Shown here piece after piece: positions 1-7,610 of a stretch of 64,000 bases of DNA. The notes under the pieces were generated by a model. It was given only the letters and a program-made list of their open reading frames with translations. It had not been told where the DNA came from and ran no database searches. A program made the translations under genes and the position numbers. How positions within the stretch are numbered: the stretch's first letter is position 1; every line of letters begins with the position of its first letter. The DNA is from Terriglobia bacterium (GTDB taxonomy: Bacteria > Acidobacteriota > Terriglobia > JAIQFV01), in contig JAIQFV010000003.1 in the NCBI GenBank assembly GCA_020073085.1, positions 186,001 to 250,000 on the forward strand, written 5' to 3'.

Positions 1-1
1 A

Positions 2-199
2 CTCTTCTCGGACCGGTTCGAGGGACTGTCCCTAGGGACAGTCCCTTTTCTGACTGTCCCTAGGGACAGTCCCTTTTCTTACGGAGAAAATCTCACCGGC
101 ACCCAGTACATCGCCTTCCGAGAGCCCGATCCTGACGGGAATTCTTACCAGCCCGGTGCAGATCGAGAGGTCTTTGCGGGGTTGCAGATCCGTTTCTAA
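2..199 (+). CDS. 3' end of a probable TonB-dependent receptor (partial)
   Basis: The reading frame is open from the left edge and stops at TAA 197-199. The last ~40 residues run YGENLTGTQYIAF, REPDPDGNSYQPG, then end in VFAGLQIRF. A final beta-strand closing in an aromatic residue is the usual C-terminus of TonB-dependent/Oar-like outer-membrane receptors, which are numerous in acidobacteria. The rest of the protein lies outside the window, so the substrate cannot be guessed. About 19 codons upstream of YGENLT are made of a palindromic repeat that stays in frame. The receptor call rests only on the C-terminal pattern. Confidence 0.5.
   Translation, partial: LFSDRFEGLSLGTVPFLTVPRDSPFSYGENLTGTQYIAFREPDPDGNSYQPGADREVFAGLQIRF
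22..73. repeat. two palindromic GGGACTGTCCC repeats, inside the receptor frame
   Basis: Positions 22-45 form a perfect palindrome of GGGACTGTCCC, TA, GGGACAGTCCC. A second copy, lacking the first two G, occupies 52-73. Each is followed by CTTTTCT or TTTTCT. The same unit recurs at 329-365. This is a REP-like short palindromic element; no RAYT transposase gene is in the window. Confidence 0.85.
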
Positions 200-521
200 T
201 CCATAGATTACGCTGATTCACGCAGATGGGTATGGGGTCAGGCTACCTCGCGGATTAATCTCTGAATGCATGGGCCAGCCCAAAGAGGGAAGAAAGCGAG
301 AAACGTGACTTTTCTTGGACTGATGCGAGGGACTGTCCCTAGGGACAGTCCCTAGGGACAGTCCCTTTCTTTCGGAAGCCTAGAAACAGAATTGCCATTG
401 AACGATAGAGCTATGCTGCTTTAAAGGTGGCGACCCTTCCTGGAGCGCACGCCCCAGGCTATCCGCGTGCGGCGGGCCGCTCCGCGGCTTTGACAAGGAA
501 TCAGCCTCGAATTCGAGGGGA
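200..521. other. gene-free region with palindromic repeat
   Basis: No open frame here looks like a protein. The region holds the repeat at 329-365 and the stretch ATTACGCTGATTCACGCAG at 208-226, a motif type often dispersed between genes. The remainder is unrecognised. Confidence 0.5.
329..365. repeat. palindromic GGGACTGTCCC repeat, one and a half copies
   Basis: GGGACTGTCCC (329-339) is followed by TAGGGACAGTCCC twice in tandem (340-352, 353-365). It is the same unit as at 22-73, about 280 bp away and outside any gene. Confidence 0.85.
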
Positions 522-980
522 CTAGACCAAAACCTCGGCTTCTTCTAGCACCGTTTGCTTCGAATCGGGTTGAGGCTTATAAACGAGGATGTTACCGAGG
601 ACCGTGATGGCAATGCTTTCACGACGATTGTCTCCTGGCGTGCCATCAGGCCGGTGAAAACTCACCACGTGCTCGTTGTAGTACTCGCCCCCACTATCCT
701 TGCGGCGACAGAAGACCTCCACGGTAGACACCGAATCCTGCCTTCCATATTCCCGAGCCATCTGGATGATGCAGTCCGGTAAGGTTGTGGCGTCGGTGTC
801 GACAAGCAGAAAAGGCGGATCGATGGGATTCCTCCGTTCCCTGTCTTTATCCGTCGTTTTGATTTCCAGGAGTTTCTCTCCACCCGCGGCAGGCAGCTTC
901 GCGCGCAATGCATCACCCGCCTTCGATCGAAGTCTACGAACATCATCATCAGTTTTAGGAAAATTCATTGCTTTGATCAT
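522..980 (-). CDS. hypothetical protein, 152 aa
   Basis: I do not recognise this family. The protein is soluble, acidic and basic residues are mixed, and no signal peptide or membrane segment is visible. The N-terminus (NFPKTDDDVRRLRSKAGDAL) looks helical; the middle contains DTDATTLPDCIIQMAREYGR. A weak Shine-Dalgarno-like AAGGA lies about 9 nt before the ATG at 980; a second ATG four codons in is an alternative. It lies 160 bp downstream of the molybdenum hydroxylase operon, separated by a hairpin-rich element, so it is probably a separate transcription unit. Confidence 0.6.
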   Translation of the reverse strand: MIKAMNFPKTDDDVRRLRSKAGDALRAKLPAAGGEKLLEIKTTDKDRERRNPIDPPFLLVDTDATTLPDCIIQMAREYGRQDSVSTVEVFCRRKDSGGEYYNEHVVSFHRPDGTPGDNRRESIAITVLGNILVYKPQPDSKQTVLEEAEVLV

Positions 981-1027
981 AGGATTGAATCCTTAATGAA
1001 AACAATCTTGAAAGATTAAACCTCTGT

Positions 1028-1134
1028 TTTGGTAGCCCTGATCCGCCGCCTTTTTGGCGGATCGCGGGTTTTTTGCGATCCCCATGGAAAACCCCGTGAT
1101 GCCCGCCTCGGCGGACGGCATCACGGCTACCAAA
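1028..1134. repeat. 107-bp element with 10-bp terminal inverted repeats and internal hairpins
   Basis: TTTGGTAGCC (1028-1037) pairs with GGCTACCAAA (1125-1134). Inside are two further stems, one around GATCCGCC/GGCGGATC and one around GTGATGCC/GGCATCAC. It sits directly after the stop of the molybdopterin subunit gene. It may act as a transcription terminator for that minus-strand operon or be a small non-autonomous repeat element; the sequence alone does not decide. Confidence 0.65.
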
Positions 1135-1140
1135 GCTTGA

Positions 1141-3570
1141 TTATTTCTGTTTCTTCCCTCCAGTGAGAAACTTATAGGCGTCGGCCTTGCCGGCAAAGCA
1201 GAATCCCATGTACGCGCCTTTGACATCCTCGAACGGTATTCCGGCCAGCGCCAAAGCCAATCTCTCGGCCGTGATGGGCAGGGCCTTGAGTCTCAGCCCG
1301 ACGGCATCTTCGACCGCATTGGCCACCATTGCTGCTGCGGGAATCATCGTATGCTCGCCCACGCCTCTCGCTCCATAGGGGCCATCAGGCTGCGGGACCT
1401 CAACGATAATAGGAATGACCTCCTGCGGGATGTCCATTGAGGTTGGAATCTTGTAGTCGGTAAAGTTGGCGTTCAGGAGCTTGCCTTTTAGATCGTATCG
1501 CATGTCCTCGTAAAGGACCGTCGCTATTCCTTGAACCATCCCACCCATGATTTGGCTGTTGACAAGGTCTGGATTTACAGCTTTGCCGGCGTCAACCGCA
1601 AGTGTCGCCTTCAGAACCTTCATCTTGCCTGTTTCTTTGTCGACTTCGAGAGTCACCGCCGCGGCGCCGACGGTGTAATGGACGTTGGGATGGCCACCTT
1701 GGCTTGTTTCCGGATCGCTTAGAGCCGATGTGAATTCGGGCATGAAGATACCGCTGCCGAGAATGGGGCCTCCGATGAAGTTTCCTTTCGGCGTCTGGAT
1801 TCCGCTGATGACGAAATCTTTGAATGAGAGTGCAAACTCCGGATGAGTCCGGCACCGGACCTTCTCATCCTCGAGGTAGAGGTCGTCTTTGGCGAAGCCA
1901 TGCACCCGATTCACCACCTCGAACATCTTCACTCGCATGTCGATTGCAGCGGCCTTCACGGCATTGCCGCAACCCCAGGTGACGTGGGAACCGACGGTCT
2001 GCCACTCATAAGCGTTGCGATCGGTGTCGGGGGGCTCAACCCGGATTTTTGAAGGAGGCACGGTGAGGACCTCAGCCGCGATCTGCGCCATTACTGTCAG
2101 ATAGCCCTGGCCGATTTCCATCCCGGATACGCTGATGTTCACGCTCCCATCTTCATTGAATTTAATAAAAGCCGCAGAGGCCGCGTTGGGAGGCATCGCC
2201 GGCGCCTTCCAGAAACAGGCGAATCCTTTTCCGATTGATTTATTGGGATCCTTGGACACCTCTTTCTTCCCCCACCCAATCTCCCGGGCGACCTTGTCGA
2301 TCGCCTCCGCGAGTCCGCTGGGATTCATCTTCGCCCCGTAAGCCAGGGTGTCTCCTTCGCGGATCGCATTTCGTTTGCGAAATTCGACCGGATCCATGCC
2401 GATCTTCTTTGCGATTGCAGTGATATGGGATTCCAGCCCAAAATGGAACTCCGAGTAGCCAAACCCGCGATAGGGGCCGCCCGGCGGCAAATTGGTGTAC
2501 ACACAAACGGAATCGATCTTGACGTTCGGGATGCGGTACGGACCAGTCGCCGAAAGTCCTACGGCATTCACGACATTGGCGCCATATTCGACATAGGCCC
2601 CCGCGTCCCAGTGAAGGGTATGCTCAATGGCGGTCATGGTGCCGTCTTTCTTCACGCCCATCTTGATCCGGGCGATGACACCCTGGCGTTGGTAAGTGTT
2701 GTAGAACTCCTGGGCCCTTGACCAGCGAAGCTTTACCGGGTTTCCTTTCACCATGGCAGCCAGCGCCACGCCCATGATCTCCATCGAGACCCCTGCTTTG
2801 CCTCCGAAGCCGCCCCCGACGTAGGGGGTGACGACGCGGATATCCTTATGAGATATCCCCAGGGGAGCAAGGGCCTGCGCGAACACGTGACGCTGCGTGT
2901 AAGGAGATTGGGAGGCCGACCAGAGGGTCATCCGTCCTGACAAATCGTAGAGACCGACAATCGCATGGGGCTCAATAGCGCAATGGGCGTAGCGCGGAAC
3001 TGTATAAGTGTCCTCGAAGGTGACCTCGGCCTCCTGAAAGCCCTTCTCGAGATCCCCCTTCCGGGTTTTACGACGATGCGCGATATTAGTCCCCGCTTCG
3101 GGAAAGAACCAGGGACAGCGAGGATAGCTGCCCAAATCCTTGTGAACCAGCACGGCCTCTGGCTTCAGTGCCTTCTCGAGATCGAGAACCGGCTCGAGCT
3201 CCTTATAAACCACCTTCACCAGTTTGGCGGCGCGTTTTGCGGTCTGCGCATCGCGCGCAATGACAGCCGCCACCTGCTCCCCCACGAATCGCACGCGGTC
3301 AGTTGGGAAAATGTAACGGTCCTGCATGTACAGACCGAACCGGTAGGGAAAATCTTTCCCAGTGACGATACGGACTACGCCGGGTACCTTTTCGGCCTCG
3401 GAGGTCTCAATGCGCTTGATCAACGCGTGCGCGTATGGGCTTTCGACGATCTCCGCATGAAGAAGATTGGGTCCGAACTCCAGGTCATCCACAAACCTCG
3501 CGGCCCCGGTGATCTTGTCGAGTCCGTCAATCCGCTCGGTCGACTCTCCGACGTATTTAAGTTGTGTCAT
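1141..3570 (-). CDS. molybdenum hydroxylase, large molybdopterin-binding subunit
   Basis: This is the catalytic subunit of a xanthine dehydrogenase/aldehyde oxidase/CO dehydrogenase-type enzyme, which hydroxylates a substrate carbon using water at a Mo-pterin centre. The 809 residues match the usual ~770-810 of stand-alone large subunits. Family motifs visible are GGGFGGKAG (about residue 250), GPYRGFGY (about 365), and GARGVGEH near the C-terminus, whose Glu is the expected catalytic base. The GPYRGFGY loop is neither the AYRCSFR of form I CO dehydrogenase nor the AYRGAGR of form II, so CO is not the likely substrate. It starts with a 4-nt overlap on the FeS subunit gene. Substrate unknown; context suggests an N-heterocycle or amide. 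Confidence 0.93.
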   Translation of the reverse strand: MTQLKYVGESTERIDGLDKITGAARFVDDLEFGPNLLHAEIVESPYAHALIKRIETSEAEKVPGVVRIVTGKDFPYRFGLYMQDRYIFPTDRVRFVGEQVAAVIARDAQTAKRAAKLVKVVYKELEPVLDLEKALKPEAVLVHKDLGSYPRCPWFFPEAGTNIAHRRKTRKGDLEKGFQEAEVTFEDTYTVPRYAHCAIEPHAIVGLYDLSGRMTLWSASQSPYTQRHVFAQALAPLGISHKDIRVVTPYVGGGFGGKAGVSMEIMGVALAAMVKGNPVKLRWSRAQEFYNTYQRQGVIARIKMGVKKDGTMTAIEHTLHWDAGAYVEYGANVVNAVGLSATGPYRIPNVKIDSVCVYTNLPPGGPYRGFGYSEFHFGLESHITAIAKKIGMDPVEFRKRNAIREGDTLAYGAKMNPSGLAEAIDKVAREIGWGKKEVSKDPNKSIGKGFACFWKAPAMPPNAASAAFIKFNEDGSVNISVSGMEIGQGYLTVMAQIAAEVLTVPPSKIRVEPPDTDRNAYEWQTVGSHVTWGCGNAVKAAAIDMRVKMFEVVNRVHGFAKDDLYLEDEKVRCRTHPEFALSFKDFVISGIQTPKGNFIGGPILGSGIFMPEFTSALSDPETSQGGHPNVHYTVGAAAVTLEVDKETGKMKVLKATLAVDAGKAVNPDLVNSQIMGGMVQGIATVLYEDMRYDLKGKLLNANFTDYKIPTSMDIPQEVIPIIVEVPQPDGPYGARGVGEHTMIPAAAMVANAVEDAVGLRLKALPITAERLALALAGIPFEDVKGAYMGFCFAGKADAYKFLTGGKKQK

Positions 3571-4049
3571 AGGCTTTTCGGCGCTTTCTTTTGGACATCA
3601 ACAATTGCTTCAATGATTGACTGGTAACCTGTGCAACGGCAGAGATTACCGGAAAGAGCTTCTTTGATATCCCGTTCCGTCGGATGGGGATTTTCTCCAA
3701 GAAGTTCGGTGGCAGCCAGCACCACACCGGGAGCACAGAATCCGCATTGAAACGAATTGTGCTCGAGCATGACCTGTTGGACCGGCGTCAGTGACCCTTT
3801 GCTTAAGCCCTCGACGGTCACAATTTCATGGCCGTCTGCCTCGATCGCCAGGATAAGACAGCTTCGGACAGTCTTGCCGTCCAAAAGAATCGTGCAGGCG
3901 CCGCAGTCTCCCCGCTCGCAACCGATTTTCGGACTTTTCACGCCGAGATTTTCGCGAAGAACATCGAGCAGGATATCGTTGGGCTGCACCTCCAGGGTGC
4001 GCGTCTCATTGTTGAGCTCCAATGTGATTTGTTTTTTCATGAATTCCAC
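3567..4049 (-). CDS. molybdenum hydroxylase, [2Fe-2S] small subunit
   Basis: The 160-residue protein carries both [2Fe-2S] clusters of the xanthine dehydrogenase family. The N-terminal plant-ferredoxin-like cluster has CERGDCGACTILLDG (about residues 42-56). The C-terminal helical cluster has CGFCAPG (about 101) and CRCTGYQSI (about 135). It passes electrons from the Mo centre to the FAD subunit. The stop overlaps the start of the large subunit by 4 nt, indicating translational coupling. The ATG at 4049 is preceded by a spacer with a hairpin. Length and all eight cysteines agree with an intact subunit. Confidence 0.95.
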   Translation of the reverse strand: MEFMKKQITLELNNETRTLEVQPNDILLDVLRENLGVKSPKIGCERGDCGACTILLDGKTVRSCLILAIEADGHEIVTVEGLSKGSLTPVQQVMLEHNSFQCGFCAPGVVLAATELLGENPHPTERDIKEALSGNLCRCTGYQSIIEAIVDVQKKAPKSL

Positions 4050-4105
4050 CTAATACAAACGTTGGAAATAGAGTTACATGGGGCAATTGTGGAATCTTCG
4101 CGGTG

Positions 4106-4131
4106 GGGGTGTCCGCCCCGGCGGACGCCCC
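4106..4131. repeat. GC-rich hairpin between FeS and FAD subunit genes
   Basis: GGGGTGTCCGCC (4106-4117) pairs with GGCGGACGCCCC (4120-4131) with a two-base loop and one G-T pair. It lies in a 129-bp spacer inside an otherwise co-directional gene set. It may attenuate or stabilise the transcript, or be a dispersed repeat; a similar CCGTCCGCCCGGGCGGACGG palindrome occurs near 13,045. Confidence 0.6.
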
Positions 4132-4178
4132 TACCGGGAATCAAGTGCGATTTTGTGATATTTTCAATGGCGTTCGCA

Positions 4179-5069
4179 CTAGATCACGCTTGACCCGTAT
4201 TCGGGCCCATTGCCCTCCAGCCTCGACGTTGCCGCCCGCAGGCCTCGTCTCAACATGACACCGATCATGTGAGCCCGGTATTCGCGTGTCGCTCGAATGT
4301 CGGTAATCGGCGCGATTTCCTCCGGAATAAGCCGCATGACCTCTTCCAGAAGTGTGTCGGACAACGCTTTGCCCTCAAGGTGCGCCTCGATTTTAGGAGC
4401 ACGGATCGGACGCGGCGCCACAGACCCGAATGCGACTCGATAACTGTTTCCCGCCAGGGCAAGGACTGCCATGCTGGCCTGAGCGAGGTCGCCCCCCTCG
4501 TATCGCTTCAGTTTGACAAAGCATGCCGCGTGTTTCTTCTTCGGAAGGGGGATGGCCAGCCCGGTGACGATTTCGCCCCTCTTCAGGGCGGTATTCCGCG
4601 GCCCTGTGAACCAGTCGGCGATCGAAATCTTGCGCTTGCGCACAGGCCCCGTGACAAGGACAGAGGCATCGTAAATCAGGAGAATCGGCCCGCTGTCGCA
4701 GCAGGGAACTGCAGAGCAGATGTTGCCGACCATGGTCGCCCGGTTCCGAATACCGACCGAAGCCACCCATTCTGTCATTTCCCGAATGACCGGAAATCTC
4801 TTTTCAATGATGGGGGAGTGCCTCAAGTCGCTGAAGGTGACCAGGGCTCCGACGGAAAGGATGTTGTTCTTCAGTTCAATCTGATCGAGACCCGCGAGCC
4901 CTTTGAGATCGATGACAACCTCCGGCTTGACCGCATCCTCTGCTATCAGGGCGACAAGATCGGTTCCTCCCGCAAGAAGCTGGGCGCGGCTTCCATATCG
5001 AGCGAGCGTTTTGACCACCTCGATCAGCCGGTGTGGCTTTATGTATTCGAATTGATGCGCAATGGCCAT
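4179..5069 (-). CDS. molybdenum hydroxylase, FAD-binding medium subunit
   Basis: The 296-residue protein belongs to the CoxM/XdhB type. The N-terminal half is a PCMH-type FAD-binding domain with LLAGGTDLVAL (about residues 35-45) and TMVGNICSAVPCCDSGP (about 112-128). The C-terminal half is the CO dehydrogenase flavoprotein C-terminal fold. It accepts electrons from the FeS subunit and passes them to NAD+ or another acceptor. It is upstream of the other two subunit genes on the same strand, giving the order M-S-L. The spacer on its upstream side holds a 7-bp-period repeat array. Confidence 0.92.
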   Translation of the reverse strand: MAIAHQFEYIKPHRLIEVVKTLARYGSRAQLLAGGTDLVALIAEDAVKPEVVIDLKGLAGLDQIELKNNILSVGALVTFSDLRHSPIIEKRFPVIREMTEWVASVGIRNRATMVGNICSAVPCCDSGPILLIYDASVLVTGPVRKRKISIADWFTGPRNTALKRGEIVTGLAIPLPKKKHAACFVKLKRYEGGDLAQASMAVLALAGNSYRVAFGSVAPRPIRAPKIEAHLEGKALSDTLLEEVMRLIPEEIAPITDIRATREYRAHMIGVMLRRGLRAATSRLEGNGPEYGSSVI

Positions 5070-5107
5070 GATGAGATCCTTATTCTAATTGCTGAATACT
5101 TGCGAAC

Positions 5108-5358
5108 AGGTGTTAGGTAATAGGTGATAGGTGTTAGGGGCCAAGTGTCGGTTGACAGACAGGAGTCAAATCGAAGACCGGAGCCATTGAACAGGAACAT
5201 TGCAGGGCACTTGCTAAGATCTGTCAAAGGATTATGGAGAATGAACCGCGGTTCCCCGACAACCGAACGCCCTGAGCTCATATCTACCAGTTCGCCCCAT
5301 ACATCTACTACCCATAATCTATTACCTATCGCCTACCACCTATCACCTATTCCCTACT
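5108..5358. repeat. inverted pair of heptanucleotide repeat arrays
   Basis: The left arm (5108-5142) reads AGGTGTT, AGGTAAT, AGGTGAT, AGGTGTT, AGGGGCC, a strict 7-bp period. The right arm (5310-5358) reads ACCCATA, ATCTATT, ACCTATC, GCCTACC, ACCTATC, ACCTATT, CCCTACT, the complementary heptad. About 165 bp of unrecognised sequence separates the arms. The right arm overlaps the stop codon of the cyclase gene (5354-5356). The same architecture with another heptad occurs in the permease spacers. Confidence 0.85.
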
Positions 5359-6172
5359 TCGGCGGAAGCAGAGCCACGATGCGACACATCGCGGATTCCA
5401 TCTCGATTCCACGCAGTGGGAAACAACCAATCCAGACCCTCTGGTTGCTGACCTTGTCGATCTCGCCGCCCAGATTCTCGGCGTGGACCAATTTTTTCGG
5501 AAAAAGCTTGAGGTGCATGACCTGGTAATACTTCTCCGGCGGAAACATCTGATCCCAGGCCTTCCCATACTTCCCCTGGAGTTTCTTCTCGGCCTCGGCA
5601 AATCGCGCCGGGTGCCAGTTGCGGATGATCGTGTTCATCGGATGATCGGCGCTGCCGCAGTCCACGCCAATCCACTTTAACTTCATATCGAGCGCCCATT
5701 CATGGAATTTGGGGTCCGGGCCGGGGTGCTTCACGAAATAACGGATCTCGTCGGAGCCCTTCTGATCCCAGGCGTAGCGGTGGTAGCCGGTATTGATGAT
5801 GAGGATATCTCCCTTCTTGACCTTGACCTTTCGGGTGATCATTTCAGGAGAATAGAGGTCGTAGTCGCCAGCCTCTTTGGAGATGTCAGCGATGGCCCCG
5901 GGACCGATCCATTCATCAATCGGGACCTGGCCAATGGCTCGCCCGCTGGCGTGGAAGTGGATCTCCCCGTCCATGTGGGTGCCCACATGATTGCTGGTGG
6001 TGATGATCTGTCCGTTCGCGCCCTGTCCCATGTGGGCACCCGCAATGCGCTTGAAGTATTGGATGCCCAACGGCATGTAACTCGGCCACGGCGGGGTGTG
6101 AATGCTCAACCGCTGCGTCAGATCGTAAACCCGTACCTTGTCCATGAATTGCAGGAATTGCTCTGTGTTCAT
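5354..6172 (-). CDS. cyclase-family metal-dependent hydrolase
   Basis: The 272-residue protein shows the family signature SNHVGTHMDGEIHFH (about residues 60-75), the HxGTHxD metal site shared by kynurenine formamidase, isatin hydrolase and related amide- or lactam-opening enzymes. It is somewhat longer than bacterial KynB (~210). It lies between the Mo hydroxylase genes and the DUF1116/FdrA/DUF2877 set, 26 bp downstream of DUF1116. Opening a cyclic amide made by the hydroxylase fits this place, but that role is inferred from context. No tryptophan-pathway genes are nearby, so kynurenine is not favoured. Confidence 0.85.
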   Translation of the reverse strand: MNTEQFLQFMDKVRVYDLTQRLSIHTPPWPSYMPLGIQYFKRIAGAHMGQGANGQIITTSNHVGTHMDGEIHFHASGRAIGQVPIDEWIGPGAIADISKEAGDYDLYSPEMITRKVKVKKGDILIINTGYHRYAWDQKGSDEIRYFVKHPGPDPKFHEWALDMKLKWIGVDCGSADHPMNTIIRNWHPARFAEAEKKLQGKYGKAWDQMFPPEKYYQVMHLKLFPKKLVHAENLGGEIDKVSNQRVWIGCFPLRGIEMESAMCRIVALLPPK

Positions 6173-6197
6173 ATGACCTCGCTTAGTAATGCGTTAG

Positions 6198-7610
6198 TTA
6201 TTGATGCTTCAGTCTCCTGGCAAAACCTTCGAATGCCTTCTTGAATGGTTCGACGGGGGCCTTCAGCACGCCGGCCCCAACCTGGCCAATGCCGGCCTGC
6301 TTATGCGCCACGCCCGTGTCGATAAAGGGCAGAATATTGTTTTCGATCACCTTAACCACGTCGATCCCAGTTGGTGTCCCTCGAAAATTCAGGTACGGGA
6401 CTTGATAGGTATTGTTCTCGGCCGCGGTAATTTCATACATCTGGCGGGTGTAGTTCATCGCGTCATCCGTGTTGCCCCCGACAAACTGGACAATCGCGGG
6501 TGAGGCCGCGATCGCAAAGCCGCCCAGGCCGTTGGTTTCCGTAATGGCGCTGTCGCCGATATCCGGGTTGGCATCGGCCTTCGAATAGCCCGGAAAGAAC
6601 AGGGCATCCGGCACGTCGGCCGGGCCCGTGAACCATTCATCGCCTGTGCCGGAAATCTGAACGCCAAAGTCCGTCCCGTTTCGCGACATGACGGTCAGAA
6701 CGCTGCTGTTCTTGATTCCGCGCGCTGCATCCAACGTCGCCTTGGAAGCCGGCATGGAAAGATTCAAAAAGAAGTGGTCGTTATGGTTGATGAACTCCAG
6801 CACCTCGGCGGCTGTTGTCGCGTCATCACAGGTGGTCACGATCGCGGGCGCAATGGTGCGATAGAAGATGGAGGTGGCGGCCCGGTTCCGATTGTGCACC
6901 TCGTCTCCCATATGAAGGGCTTGCGCAATGATGTTCTTCAGGTCGATTTTACCCAGCCGGGTAATGGCTCTTTTCAGCGTCGGATAAAGCGTTTCCTCCA
7001 TCCAACGGAGTCTCTGGATCACGTCGTCGCTGTAAGCTCCATAGCGCAACACCTTGCCCAATCCTTCGTTCATGGTGCAATACGCAGAATTCCCATACCG
7101 CTCATTCTTAATAATGAATACCGGCATGGAGGGGGAGACGATGCCGGCCATCGGGCCGACGGCGCTATGTTCGTGGCATGGAGCAAACTCGATTTCACCC
7201 GAGGCTGCTAACCGCTCGGCTTCGTCCGGAGAGTCTGCCTTTCGTTCGTACAGCAGCGCCCCGACTGCGGCGCCGCGCATGGGCCCGCACATCCTGTCCC
7301 AAGAAATGGGCGGACCGGCGTGGAGCAGCATGTTGGATTTCATCCCGGGAATGACATCGATGGCCCGCTCCATTCCAATCAGCTGCGGCATGCCGTTGAG
7401 GATAATCTCGACGGCTTGCGCATTGGCCTCCTCGATGCGAGGACGCACGGCGTTCACCCGCTTCAGAAGGGCTGGATCCGTACTGATCGGCGGCCTCCAG
7501 TTGACCTGGACCGAAGGGGCATGCGCCTCATCCAGGGCTTGTTTGAATGACGAAAGGCCGATATTAATGACCTTGAGGTCGCTTCTGAACAGTTCAGTGA
7601 GAGAGGTCAC
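6198..7610 (-). CDS. DUF1116 family protein (AllG/YlbE-like)
   Basis: The 470-residue length and sequence fit the DUF1116 family, whose E. coli member YlbE (AllG) is one of three subunits of oxamate carbamoyltransferase in anaerobic allantoin use. Visible conserved stretches include GPPISWDRMCGPMRGAAVG, APCHEHSAVGPMAGI and DEVHNRN. The start overlaps the FdrA stop by 4 nt. The two other subunit families follow immediately upstream, so the trio is complete. The specificity may differ from oxamate: no allantoin genes and no carbamate kinase gene are in the window. Confidence 0.85.
   Translation of the reverse strand: MTSLTELFRSDLKVINIGLSSFKQALDEAHAPSVQVNWRPPISTDPALLKRVNAVRPRIEEANAQAVEIILNGMPQLIGMERAIDVIPGMKSNMLLHAGPPISWDRMCGPMRGAAVGALLYERKADSPDEAERLAASGEIEFAPCHEHSAVGPMAGIVSPSMPVFIIKNERYGNSAYCTMNEGLGKVLRYGAYSDDVIQRLRWMEETLYPTLKRAITRLGKIDLKNIIAQALHMGDEVHNRNRAATSIFYRTIAPAIVTTCDDATTAAEVLEFINHNDHFFLNLSMPASKATLDAARGIKNSSVLTVMSRNGTDFGVQISGTGDEWFTGPADVPDALFFPGYSKADANPDIGDSAITETNGLGGFAIAASPAIVQFVGGNTDDAMNYTRQMYEITAAENNTYQVPYLNFRGTPTGIDVVKVIENNILPFIDTGVAHKQAGIGQVGAGVLKAPVEPFKKAFEGFARRLKHQ

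Noticed and set aside
2965-3627. 220-codon plus-strand frame opposite the molybdopterin subunit gene
   Set aside because: Antisense of a well-supported gene; no motif or ribosome site.
1141-4049. Mo hydroxylase as aerobic CO dehydrogenase
   Set aside because: The active-site loop reads GPYRGFGY, not the AYRCSFR required for form I CO oxidation.
4269-5120. 283-codon plus-strand frame opposite the FAD subunit gene
   Set aside because: It is the antisense shadow of a gene with clear family motifs; its own translation is Arg/Asp-rich and resembles no family.
5354-6172. Cyclase gene as kynurenine formamidase (kynB)
   Set aside because: Only the general metal motif is shared; no kynureninase or tryptophan dioxygenase gene is nearby and the context is a Mo hydroxylase operon.
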